Assembly (NCBI RefSeq): GCF_014236795.1
Contig: NZ_CP049017.1
Coordinates: 1,776,001-1,840,000, forward strand
From: Xanthomonas theicola
GTDB lineage: Bacteria > Pseudomonadota > Gammaproteobacteria > Xanthomonadales > Xanthomonadaceae
Direction of reading: 5' to 3'
DNA length: 64,000 bases
Part shown: in pieces, positions 27,901-35,452 of the stretch
Layout of the letters: the number at the start of each line of letters is the position of its first letter
Numbering within the stretch: the stretch's first letter is position 1
Notes under the pieces: model-generated
Told to the model about the DNA's origin: nothing
Seen by the model: the letters and a program-made list of their open reading frames with translations, nothing else
The model's database searches: none
Made by a program: the position numbers and the translations under genes

Positions 27901-28031
27901 AACGGCGCGGAGATGTCCGGCAGCGCCTCCAGCGGCAGCCGAAACGCGGCGATCAGGCCGACCACCACCAGCGACACGAAGCACATGATGGTGGTGATCG
28001 GACGGCGGATGCTGAACTCGGCGACGCTCAT
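24948..28031 (-). CDS. RND-family efflux permease (second of two in tandem)
   Basis: This 1027-aa inner-membrane pump has the AcrB/HAE1 layout: one N-terminal helix (SIRRPITTIMCFVSLVVVG), a large periplasmic loop, helices 2-6, a second periplasmic loop and helices 8-12. The transmembrane-4 motif GMLVDNAVVVVESIYQER carries the proton-relay Asp. Its ATG overlaps the upstream permease stop as ATGA. Two permeases behind one adaptor recall MdtABC or similar systems, but substrates cannot be told. No outer-membrane channel gene is in the operon, so it must recruit one from elsewhere. The reading frame is intact, unlike its partner. Confidence 0.93.
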   Translation of the reverse strand: MSVAEFSIRRPITTIMCFVSLVVVGLIAAFRLPLEALPDISAPFLFVQLPYSGSTPDEVERNLVRPTEEALATMTGIKRMRSTATADGANVFIEFSDWDRDIAIAASDARERIDAIRADLPEDLQRYHVFKWSSSDEPVLKVRLAGAADLTGAYDMLDREFKRRLERIPGVAKVEVSGAPPNEVEIAIAPDRLGAHNLSLNDLSERLGKLNFSLSAGQIDDHGQRRRVQPVGELRDLQELRDLVIDNKGLRLGDIADIRLKPTRMNYGRRLDGRPAVGMDVYKERSANLVEVSRAVLAEVEQIRKQPALSDVQVKVIDNQGKAVTSSLSELAEAGAVGLLLSVTVLFFFLRHWPSTLMVTLAIPICFTITLGFMYFAGVTLNILTMMGLLLAVGMLVDNAVVVVESIYQERERMPDQPQLASIVGTRNVAIALSAGTLCHCIVFVPNLFGETNNISIFMAQIAITISVSLLASWLVAVSLIPMLSARMRTPALVRSERGLIPRLQRRYAGALRWSLAHRGWSVAAIALITALSVLPMLQTKKDMFGGDGGEQIFIGYQWKGSYTREQLSAEVAKIERFIDARRQRYHVTQVYSWFSEVEGSSTTLTVDLKRVRDLPALIEQIRKELPRSALADYNVGSNGNGQGGGGAQRVQVQLVGDSTQTLRAIADDVVPLLARRKELRDVRVDTGDRTTELAVRVDRERASAFGFNAEQVASFVGLALRCAALREFRRGDTQVRGWVRFAGAEETTPEDLDSFNVRTKDGRSVPLLSLVEVQTRPAATQIGRTNRQTTLTITANLGVKVTPAEAKQAMEETLKGVSFPAGYHYSFDSADGQDEDKAGQQMLFNLLIALLMIYVVMAAVFESLLFPAAIMSGVLFSIFGVFWLFWITGTNFGIMAFIGILVLMGVVVNNGIVMIEHINNLRRRGLGRTEALVEGSRERLRPIMMTMGTAILAMVPISLTTTQMFGDGPAYYPMARAITGGLAFSTVVSLLFLPTIYAILDDLSGGVVKLVRRARGGRGVAAPVVS

Positions 28032-31000
28032 GCCGGCTCACCCGCGCCATCGCCGGCGCCGCGGCCGAGACCGTGCAGGCGCCGCCGCGCACGCTCGCCG
28101 CGCGCGGCGTAGTCGCTGTCGGCACGGCGGTCCAGGCGGTCGTAGACCACCGGGATCACCACCAGCGTGAGCAGCGTGGACACCAGCAGGCCGCCGATCA
28201 CGGTGATCGCCATCGGCGCGCGCACTTCGGCGCCCTCGCCCGCCGCCACCGCCAGCGGCAGGAAACCGAACAGCGTGCACAGCGTGGTCATGATGATCGG
28301 GCGCAAGCGCGAGCGTGCGCCTTCGATCAGCGCCTCGCGCTTGGCCACGCCTTCCTCGCGCAGCTGGTTGACCTTGTCGATCAGCATGATCGCGTTCTTG
28401 GTCACCAACCCGACCAGCAGGATCAGGCCGATGAACACCACCACCGACACCGGCTTGCCGGTCAGCAGCAGCGCCAGCACCGCGCCGACCATCGCCAGCG
28501 GAATGGTGAACAGGATCACGAACGGATGCAGCAGCGATTCGAACTGCGAGGCCATCACCAGGTACACCAGGAAGATCGCCAGGCCGAACGCGAACAACAG
28601 CGACTTGGCCGACTGCGCCAGTTCCTCGCCCTGCCCGCCGATGTGCATGCCGACGCCGGCGCCGAGCGGTTCGCGCGCCACCATGTCCTGCACCTCGCGC
28701 ACCGCGCCGCCCAGGTCGATGCCGCGCAGGTTGGCCGACACGATCGCCACGCGGATCTGGTCGGCGCGGTGGATCTCGCTGGGACCGGTGGTGGCGACCA
28801 CGTCGGCGACCGCATCCAACGTCACCGGCTTGCTGCTGCCGGGATTGACGATCAGCCGGCGGATGCTGTCGACGCTGGCGCGATCGCTCTGCTGCGCGCG
28901 CACCAGCACGTCGATCTTGCGGTCGTGGAAGCTGTAGCGGGTGGCGACGTCGCCGCGCACCTTCTTCACCACCACGTCGGCGATCTGCCGCGTGGTCAGG
29001 CCCAGCGCACCGGCACGCTCCTGGTCGAAACGGATCTGGATTTCCGGGAAGCCTTCTTCCACCGTCGATTTCACGTCGGCGTAGTGGCCGTTGCCGCGCA
29101 GCATCGCGGTCAGTTTCTGCCCGGCGTGCTGGATGGTCTCCAGGTCCTGCCCGCGCAGCTCGATTTCCAGCGGCGTGGAGAAACTGAACAGCTCCGGGCG
29201 GCTGAAACCGACCTGCGCGCCCGGATGCTGGCGCATCGTCGCGCGCATGCGATCGCTCTGCTGCGCCTCGAACTGCGCGCTGCCGCCGCCGGCCATGGCG
29301 ATGGTCAGCTTGCCGATGTTCTCGCCGCTTTCGGTGGGACTGGCATCGAGCCGGGTGCCGCTGCCGCTGACGCCATACAGCGCCTGTACGCCGGCGTCCT
29401 TGCCGTGGGTTTCCTGCAACTCGCGCACCAGCGCATCGGTCTGCCGCAACGGCGTGCCGGCCGGCAGTTTCACCGTCATCTCGAAGCGGTCCTGTGCCAA
29501 TTGCGGGATCAGGTCGGCACCGAGCATCGGCACCACCGCCAGCGTCGCCGCGAACGCCAGCGCGGCCAGGCCCAGCACCAGCCATGGCCGCGCCAAGGCG
29601 CCCGGCAGCAGCCGCAGATAGCCGCGTTCGGCGCGCGCATACGGCGCCATCGCCAGGTCGCTGGCCTTGCGCATCACCGGCGCGATCACCGCCACGCCGC
29701 CGCGCCACAACCGCACCACCAGCCATGCCGCGCCGAAGAAACCGCCGCGCACCGCCGCCGCGGCACCGCGCCGGCCCCATGCCACCGGCTTCAGCCAGCC
29801 GCGCTGCGGCTGCCACTGCGGCTGCTCCGGTTCGGGCGGGAATGCCAGCGGCGGGTGTCCCTTCAGCGAACTGAGCATCGGGATCAGGGTCATCGACACC
29901 ACCAGCGAGATCGCGATGGCGATCGCCACGGTCAAGGCCTGGTCGCGGAACAGCTGCCCGGCCACGCCCTCGACGAACACCAGCGGCAGGAACACCGCGA
30001 TCGTGGTCAGGGTCGAGGCCAACACCGCCATGCTGACCTCGCGGGTGCCGGCGATCGCCGCATCGAGAATGCTCAGGCCGCGCTCGCGCGCCTTGGCGAT
30101 GCTCTCCAGCACCACGATCGAATCGTCCACCACCAGCCCGGTCGCCAGCGCCAGGCCGCCCAGCGACATCACGTTCAAGCTCAAACCGAGCTGGCCCATG
30201 AAGAAGAACGTGGCCACGATCGACACCGGCAACGACAGGCTGATCACGAACGTGCTCCAACCGTCGCGCAGGAACAGGAAGATGATCAGGATCGCCAGCA
30301 GGCCGCCGATCACCGCGTCCTTCTTGACGTCGCCGATGGCGTGCTCGATGAAGCGCGACTGGTCTTCCAGCGTGGTCAGTTCCACGTCCGGCGGGATCTG
30401 CGTCTTCAGCTGCTCCAGGCGCTTGCGCAGCGCCGCGGCGGTGGACACGGTGTTGGCGTCGCCTTCCTTGTAGATCGCCAGCTCCACCGCTTCCTTGCCG
30501 CCCAGGCGGATGATCGCTTCGCGCTCCTTGTAACCCTGGCGCACCTCGGCCACGTCCTTCAGCCGCACCGGCATGCCGTTGGCGATGGTGGTGGTGGAAC
30601 TGGACGAGGCGCTCTGCGCGGCGGAGGCCGCGGCCAGCGCCGCTTCCGAACCGGTCGAGGCGGCGATCGCGTACATCTGCTGCATCGCGGCGTCGGCGGC
30701 GCTGCTGCCCGCGCCCTGGGTGGTCAGCAACAGGTTGCGGATCTCGTCCAGGTCGGCGAACTGGTTGACCGTGCGCACCAGGTAGCGCTGCGAGCCCTGT
30801 TCCAGGCGCCCGCCGGAGATGTTGATGTTCTCTTCCTTGAGCCGGGTGATGACGTTGTCGATCGGCAGGCTCAGCTGTGCCAGCCGCTGCTGGTCGATAT
30901 CGACCTGGATCTAGTCCTCCAATCCGCCGCCGACCTTGACCGCGGCCACGCCGGCCACCGGCTCCAGCTTCTTCTTCAGGTCCTCGTCGGCGTAGCGGCG

Positions 31001-31546
31001 CAGCTGGGTCAGCGCGCGCACCGCAGCGGCGTCGCTGGCCGGGGTCGCCTTGCTCGCCAGCACCAGGCGCATGATCGGCTCGGTGGAGGGATTGAAACGC
31101 AGCAGCACCGGCGCCTTGGCTTCCAGCGGCAGCTCCAGCGCCTCCATCTTGTCGCGCACCTCCAGGCTGGCCTGGTCCATGTTGGTGCCCCAGGCGAACT
31201 CCAGCACCACGTCGCTCTGCCCGGTGCGCGACACCGACTTGAGCTTGCGCAGGTTCTTGACCACGCCGACCGCTTCCTCGACCGGCTCGGTCACCAGTGT
31301 CTCGATCTCCGCCGGCGCCGCGCCGGTGTACTCGGTGCGCACGGTCAGGATCGGATAGCTCAGGTCGGGCAGCAGGTTGACCTTGAGGCTGTTCAGCGCG
31401 ATCACGCCGAACAGCAGCAATGTCACCGTCGCCATCGCGATGGTGACGCGGCGGCGCGTGGCGAATTCGACCAGCCCGCCGCCGCGGACGCCCGGGGGTG
31501 AGTGTTCGTGCGGATCGCTGCCGTGATCGGAACCGGCGCTGGTCAT
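28028..31546 (-). pseudogene. RND-family efflux permease interrupted by an in-frame amber codon
   Basis: The frame encodes a complete HAE1-type permease of about 1171 residues: the start is an ATG at 31546, the relay motif ATGLVVDDSIVVLESI is intact and so are the C-terminal helices. It is broken by a TAG at 30911-30913, after the sequence KVGGGLED. The residues that follow (IQVDIDQQRLAQLSLP) continue the family sequence in the same frame, and the expected codon is Glu (GAG), so a single G-to-T change explains it. The N-terminal piece would be about 211 aa and useless as a pump. No good restart is visible; the next GTG (30778) has no clear ribosome site. The gene overlaps the adaptor stop (TGATG) and the next permease start. 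Confidence 0.85.
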
Positions 31547-32670
31547 CAGTGCGCTCCGACCGCGGCGCCGCCGCCGACCGCGGCGACCTCGCGCTGCGGC
31601 GCGATCACCTGCACACGGCTGCCGTCGCGCAAGGCGACCTTGCCGGCGGTGACCACCTGGTCGCCGGGCTTCAGGCCGTCGCGGATCTCCACCCACGGGC
31701 CTTCGGCGTAACCCAGCTTGACCGGCACCCGCGTCACCTTGCCGGCATCGACCCGGAACACCGCCGGCTCGCCGTCGTCGAGCAGCGCCAGGCGCGGCAC
31801 CACCAGCGCATCGGCGCGCTGGTCGTAGTCGATGCGGATGCGCCCGAACATGCCGGGCTGCAAGGCTTCGGCGCCCTCCTCGAACGCGCACACCACGCGG
31901 AACGTGCCGCTGCCCGAATCCACCACCGGCGCGATGCGATCGACCTTGCCCTGGTACTGCTTGCCGGGCAGCGCATCGGCCAGCAGCGTCACCGGCTGCC
32001 CGGCCTTGAGCGTGGCCAGCTCGCGCTCGGGCACGTTGAGCGTGGCTTCCAGGCGCGAGTCGTCGACGATGCGGAAGATCGGCGTGTTGATCTGCACGAA
32101 GTTGCCGGTTTTGATCGAACGCGACGCGATCACCCCGGAGATCGGCGCGACCACCGTGGCGTAGGACAGTTCCAGCGACGCCAGCTGATGCTGTGCGCGC
32201 ACGTTGGCCAGGTCGTACTTGATCTGGTCGACATCGGCGGCGCTGACCAGTTGCTGGCCGACCAGCTGCTCCGAGCGCCGGTAGTTGTTCTCCAGCTTGC
32301 GCAGCTGCGCCTCGCTCTGCGTCACCGCCAGCCGCGCGCGGTCCGGGTCCAGCCGCACCAGCGGCTGCCCGGCACGGACCTGCTGGCCTTCCTCGGCCAG
32401 CACCGCCAGTGCCACCCCGGAGGTCTTGGCCACCACCTGCGATTCGGCGCGCGCCTCCAGCGCCGCAGTGCCGCTGTAACTGGCCGCCACTGCGCGCCGG
32501 CTGGCCTTGGCCACCTCGACCGGTACCGCATCGGGCGCCTTCTCGGCCTCCTTGGCCTTGGCCTGCGCATCGCCGGCGGCCGACTTGCAGCCGCCGAGCA
32601 GCAGCGTGGAGGTGATCAACAGCGCGGCGGCGCAGCTGGCGGTGCGTCGGCGCGTGGAATATCGCGTCAT
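31546..32670 (-). CDS. RND efflux periplasmic adaptor lipoprotein
   Basis: The 374-aa membrane-fusion protein has a signal peptide ending in the lipobox LLGGC, two biotinyl-lipoyl-like halves (EARAESQVVAKTSGVALAVL and ATVVAPISGVIASRS) around an alpha hairpin, and a beta-barrel and membrane-proximal domain with a typical GLKPGDQVVTAG end. It bridges the RND permeases to an outer-membrane channel. The ATG at 32670 is chosen because the longer frame starts outside the signal peptide. The transposon border lies only 67 bp upstream, so the native promoter is probably separated from the gene. Confidence 0.93.
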   Translation of the reverse strand: MTRYSTRRRTASCAAALLITSTLLLGGCKSAAGDAQAKAKEAEKAPDAVPVEVAKASRRAVAASYSGTAALEARAESQVVAKTSGVALAVLAEEGQQVRAGQPLVRLDPDRARLAVTQSEAQLRKLENNYRRSEQLVGQQLVSAADVDQIKYDLANVRAQHQLASLELSYATVVAPISGVIASRSIKTGNFVQINTPIFRIVDDSRLEATLNVPERELATLKAGQPVTLLADALPGKQYQGKVDRIAPVVDSGSGTFRVVCAFEEGAEALQPGMFGRIRIDYDQRADALVVPRLALLDDGEPAVFRVDAGKVTRVPVKLGYAEGPWVEIRDGLKPGDQVVTAGKVALRDGSRVQVIAPQREVAAVGGGAAVGAH

Positions 32671-32732
32671 CGTCGTGTCCCTGGTGGATGGCGTGAATGG
32701 TGTTGTAGGTAAGTAGATCACCTGATGACGCC

Positions 32733-32737
32733 AAGGT
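32733..32737. repeat. Target-site duplication, left copy (AAGGT)
   Basis: AAGGT immediately precedes the left terminal inverted repeat and is repeated exactly at 39519-39523. Five bases is the Tn3-family duplication length. Confidence 0.95.
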
Positions 32738-32780
32738 GGGGTTCAGCCGACATACGTGTAAAAATGACTCGCAGAACCCG
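32738..32780 (+). repeat. Left terminal inverted repeat of the transposon
   Basis: It is identical to the inverted right end for the first 29 bases and then diverges (GACTCGCAG against GGCTCACAA). The length of about 40 bp fits the Tn4651 subgroup rather than classic 38-bp Tn3 ends. Confidence 0.93.
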
Positions 32781-33080
32781 ATTTATTTTGTGAAAACATG
32801 AAGTTGCCAGATAAAACGGCGCTTCCATCGGCTCATCCACTACCTTGTCCCTTTCGAGGTTCGGCACGCTGCAACCCGTCTATTACCCACCCTGCGGATT
32901 CTGTGAGTCATTCTGGCCTGGACGTAGCCCACGTCCCCAGGAGCAACGGAACTCACGCCTACGACCAATGACTACTTACCCCACGCCGCGATCAGCCTGA
33001 GGACCAGGAGTGATTCGTGCAAGAAATAGCCAAAAATGAGGGTGGAGCAGGGATTCGTGTAAAAAACAGCCAAAAGTGAG
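32763..33080. repeat. Degenerate internal copies of the transposon end, passenger 3' flank
   Basis: The stretch between the left end and xopG (32781-33151) has no gene. An inverted copy of the inner left repeat occurs at 32896-32912 (15 of 17 positions match 32763-32779). Two direct repeats of about 28 bp, with a 40-bp period, sit at 33012-33040 and 33052-33080 and share the core TCGTG-A-GAAA/TCGTGTAAAAA and GCCAAAA-TGAG. The second resembles the ACGTGTAAAAA block of the terminal repeat. No intrinsic terminator with a T-run was seen on the minus strand. Confidence 0.6.
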
Positions 33081-33151
33081 CTAACTCGCTGTCAGCAAAG
33101 GTTTTTATACACCAATCCCTGCCGACCCTCTTAAGGATAAATTCGCGAAAC

Positions 33152-33799
33152 TCAGGGGTCATTGAATCCAGGATAGGCACTGCGGCGCGTAATGCCATGC
33201 TCATCGCATATTGAGTATTCTGACGTTTCCCGCCCCTCATATTTGCCCAGACCAATAGCTCGCCATTCTTCCTTGGCTGCAGGAGTTCCTGCAGCATATT
33301 TATGCCCGCTCAGGCCTTTATGGGTTCCCTGCATCATATGCTTTGCGTGAATCAGCTCGTGACCAAGAATTACAAAGGCACTTTCGGGATTGGAATGATC
33401 AGGCTGCGCCATGCCTTCTTCATCCGTTTTGAAACCCAAGTTTGGCGACCATTTGACGGTTACGCTTGTGCCCTTTCCATTTTTCTTTATCCCAAGGAAA
33501 TTGCGTGACTTTGTAATGAGGGTGTTGGTGACGCTCGGATCATTTACCCTGTCTCGACCATACTTTTTCTGCTGCTTTTCTGTGAGGCATGGGCGTGCCC
33601 CAGGATCATCGCTATTGTCTCTCTCTATAGTTACTCTCTTATTCCTTGACTCAAAATTCCTTAACTCATCGAGCAGATTATTGCCACTTGGTCCGCTTCT
33701 TAGCCTATTCAGAGAACTCTCCACTTCCCCTGGAAAATGTGCATCTTGCTCATCATGAGATACAAATATACATGGATGGCTTGTAGGAGTGATATTCAT
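33152..33799 (-). CDS. xopG: Type III effector XopG (HopH1 family, putative zinc metalloprotease)
   Basis: The 215-aa protein matches the XopG/HopH1 effector family: N-terminus MNITPTSHPCIFV, zinc-protease motif HELIH (His147, Glu148, His151) in VILGHELIHAKHMMQG, and a downstream KEEWRAIGLGKY block containing a likely third ligand (Glu177 or Glu178). The family is related to clostridial-toxin-type M27 proteases and is delivered into plant cells by the Hrp type III system. Length equals that of HopH1 and no key residue is missing. The ATG overlaps the stop of an upstream myristoylated leader ORF as ATGA, so it is probably expressed from the HrpX promoter at 34146-34206. It is AT-rich relative to the chromosome, consistent with transfer. 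Confidence 0.9.
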   Translation of the reverse strand: MNITPTSHPCIFVSHDEQDAHFPGEVESSLNRLRSGPSGNNLLDELRNFESRNKRVTIERDNSDDPGARPCLTEKQQKKYGRDRVNDPSVTNTLITKSRNFLGIKKNGKGTSVTVKWSPNLGFKTDEEGMAQPDHSNPESAFVILGHELIHAKHMMQGTHKGLSGHKYAAGTPAAKEEWRAIGLGKYEGRETSEYSICDEHGITRRSAYPGFNDP

Positions 33800-34116
33800 G
33801 CCGGGGATGTCTCCGGGAACGTGTCAGAAACAGCGCAAAAAAACGGGGTTTCGAGCATGATGGCCGGCCGGCGGGCGTTGATCAGACCTTCCTTAGCGTA
33901 TAATCTCCGCCTCGCCTCGCCAGTCGATGCTGAGACAATCTTGACGGACGCCCGCTTAAACCATCGAATGCTCCTGCATTGAAGCTGGTGGTTGATGAGA
34001 GGAAGGGGGCGTGACATTCGGGGAGATGAGGGCGATCCTAGATCCCCCTCTGTAATGTGGGTTGTATAATGCGCAGGTGACCCTGCCACGCTCGGTTTTG
34101 AAGCGCATAGACCCAT
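33796..34116 (-). pseudogene. N-terminal remnant of an N-myristoylated Xop effector (XopE/XopAI-like leader)
   Basis: The ORF starts at an ATG (34116) with a strong AGGAG ribosome site seven bases upstream and encodes 106 residues beginning MGLCASKPSVAGSP. Gly2 and Cys4 form the N-myristoylation/palmitoylation signal typical of XopE, XopJ and XopAI effectors. Similarity to that leader fades after about residue 40; the rest (from about LPLINHQ) looks like out-of-place DNA, with a possible insertion-sequence end inside it. The stop TGA overlaps the xopG ATG. Downstream of the leader no effector catalytic domain is left, so I call it a remnant, although a short membrane-bound secreted peptide cannot be excluded. 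Confidence 0.75.
33799..33892 (-). mobile_element. Possible IS5-group insertion-sequence end (scar)
   Basis: On the minus strand GGAAGGTCTGATCAACGC begins at 33892 directly after CTAA. IS5-group elements have ends starting GGAAGGTGCGAA-like and insert at YTAR, which CTAA fits. No transposase remains and the inner border cannot be placed; the end coordinate is only the limit of the leader ORF. This would explain the truncation of the upstream effector gene. Confidence 0.4.
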
Positions 34117-34145
34117 GTCGATCTCCTGCTGTGACTTTAGAAGCA

Positions 34146-34206
34146 AGTTTGCCGGGGAGCGCTCCTCTTCGCTTCGCCTCACCGAAGTCGTGGCTGCGAC
34201 GACGAA
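34146..34206 (-). promoter_or_regulatory. HrpX-dependent promoter: PIP box plus -10 element
   Basis: On the minus strand TTCGT (34206-34202), 15 bases, and TTCGG (34186-34182) match the plant-inducible-promoter consensus TTCGB-N15-TTCGB exactly. Exactly 30 bases further on is CAAACT (34151-34146), fitting the YANNNT -10 box expected 30-32 bp from a PIP box. The leader ATG follows 29 bp later. This is the only perfect PIP box with correctly spaced -10 that I found near the effector module. Confidence 0.88.
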
Positions 34207-34252
34207 GGCGTTGGCGCTGAGGATGACCGAGCATTCCCCAAATGGCTGGGTA

Positions 34253-35305
34253 TCAGCCTGCCGGCATTGCACCGGCTGCGATGGTCTTTTCGTGTTCGTC
34301 AACGAGGCGCGGTGGTCGCAGCTGCGCCAGGAGCTGTTCCAGCGTGCTCAGACGTACCGTGGCCCGCAAGGTCTCCACCTCGGCGTGTTCCCGGCGCTGG
34401 CGCTCCTCGACCAGATCGGTCAGCGCTGCAGCCAGCTCGGTGCGCACGCTTTCCAGCGCTTGGACATCGCCGGTCCAGCGCACCTGCAGGGCTTGGTGCT
34501 CGGCGGCCGCCAGGCGCAGCGAATCGCGCTCGCGTTGCTGGGCGTCGGCCCGCTGGCGTGCCTGCGTCAGTTCCCGCTCCAGGCGGGTCTGGCGTTCCAG
34601 CCACTGGCCGTTTTCCCGGTTGAGCTGCATCAGATCGTGGTTCTTGGCGGTCAAGGCCTCGTTGGCCTGCCGTAGGGCGACCTGCAGCTCCTGCACCTGG
34701 TGCTCATGCCGGCGCTGTTCCTGCTCGCGCTGGTCCTTGACCGAGGCGCGGTAGTGCTCCAGAGCTTCCCTGGCGTGTTCGTGCTTGTGTTCCAACGATT
34801 TCGCATGGGCGTCGTGCTCGGCCACGCGAACGGTCAGGCCGGAGATCCGCTCCTCCAGTTGGGCCAGCTCGGTGGTGCGGCTGGCCACCTCGTTCCTGGC
34901 GGCCTCGCCCGCCTCGCGTTCGGCCTGCAGGGCGGTCTCGCAGCGTTGCAGCTGCGTCCTGAGTGAGTCAGCCTCTTGCCGGGCCTGCTCCAGCGTTTGG
35001 GTACGCTCTTGAAGCTGCGCCTGGAAGCGCGCCTGGGCCTGCGCCACCAACGTCTCAGCCTCGGCGTGCAAGCGCTCGGCGAGGCGGCTGACCAGATCCT
35101 GCAGCGCGTCGCTAATGGCGACCTTGGCGCCGGGGCGCCGTCCGTCCTCGTCTTCCAACTCCCTCAGATAGCGGTGGATGGTGGTCTTGGAGCCCGTGTT
35201 GCCGAGCGCCACCCGGACCGCGTCCACGGACGGATGCTTGCCCGTTGCGCGCAGGCTATCGCGGGCACGTTGCACGTCGCTTTTGTACAACCCGGACCTT
35301 GCCAT
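34253..35305 (-). CDS. tnpT: Transposon DNA-binding coiled-coil protein TnpT (KfrA-like)
   Basis: The 350-aa protein has an N-terminal KfrA-type DNA-binding helix-turn-helix (about residues 1-60; SDVQRARDSLRATGKHPSVD) followed by a long, heptad-rich coiled coil of about 250 residues (Glu/Gln/Arg/Ala-rich). In the Tn4651/TnXax1 group TnpT assists the tyrosine recombinase TnpS in cointegrate resolution. It is divergent from tnpS, with palindromic sites between them that it may bind and also regulate. Its 3' end is 47 bp from the PIP box of the passenger. Confidence 0.88.
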   Translation of the reverse strand: MARSGLYKSDVQRARDSLRATGKHPSVDAVRVALGNTGSKTTIHRYLRELEDEDGRRPGAKVAISDALQDLVSRLAERLHAEAETLVAQAQARFQAQLQERTQTLEQARQEADSLRTQLQRCETALQAEREAGEAARNEVASRTTELAQLEERISGLTVRVAEHDAHAKSLEHKHEHAREALEHYRASVKDQREQEQRRHEHQVQELQVALRQANEALTAKNHDLMQLNRENGQWLERQTRLERELTQARQRADAQQRERDSLRLAAAEHQALQVRWTGDVQALESVRTELAAALTDLVEERQRREHAEVETLRATVRLSTLEQLLAQLRPPRLVDEHEKTIAAGAMPAG

Positions 35306-35330
35306 CCGTCACTCCGCGTATTTCGTAACG

Positions 35331-35425
35331 AATTACATACCATGTAATTACGTACTACTCAACGCGTTAGACGAACCAGCTGCGAGCCGTGGGTTCACGC
35401 GGGATAATGTTGAATTATCCCGCGT
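35331..35425. other. Transposon resolution site region with two palindromes
   Basis: Between tnpT and tnpS lie two perfect inverted repeats: AATTACAT-ACC-ATGTAATT (35331-35349) and a 12-bp-arm palindrome ACGCGGGATAAT-GTTGA-ATTATCCCGCGT (35397-35425). In the Tn4651/TnXax1 group such palindromes in this gap form the recombination core and accessory sites for TnpS and TnpT. The second, with a 5-base centre, is the better core candidate. Confidence 0.8.
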
Positions 35426-35452
35426 TACCCGGAATTTTCGGCTACAGTCGCC

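Noticed and set aside
30778..30911. Possible separate start for a shorter RND permease after the amber codon
   Set aside because: The first GTG is inside the periplasmic loop, without ribosome site, and the product would lack the first helix; a nonsense mutation is simpler.
28073..31501. Very long open frame (1142 codons) opposite the RND permease
   Set aside because: It is antisense to a well-supported RND gene; long mirror frames are expected in GC-rich codon usage. The His/Gln/Arg-rich product has no family features.
32992..33297. 101-codon open frame overlapping the xopG 3' end
   Set aside because: It overlaps xopG in a different frame, has no ribosome site, and its composition and lack of similarity suggest chance.
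33799..33990. A private PIP box directly upstream of xopG
   Set aside because: No TTCGB-N15-TTCGB pair was found on the minus strand here; TTCAA and TTCGA copies have the wrong spacing.
34115..34675. 186-codon plus-strand open frame over tnpT and the PIP promoter
   Set aside because: Antisense shadow of tnpT; its product is Leu/Arg/Val-rich without domains.
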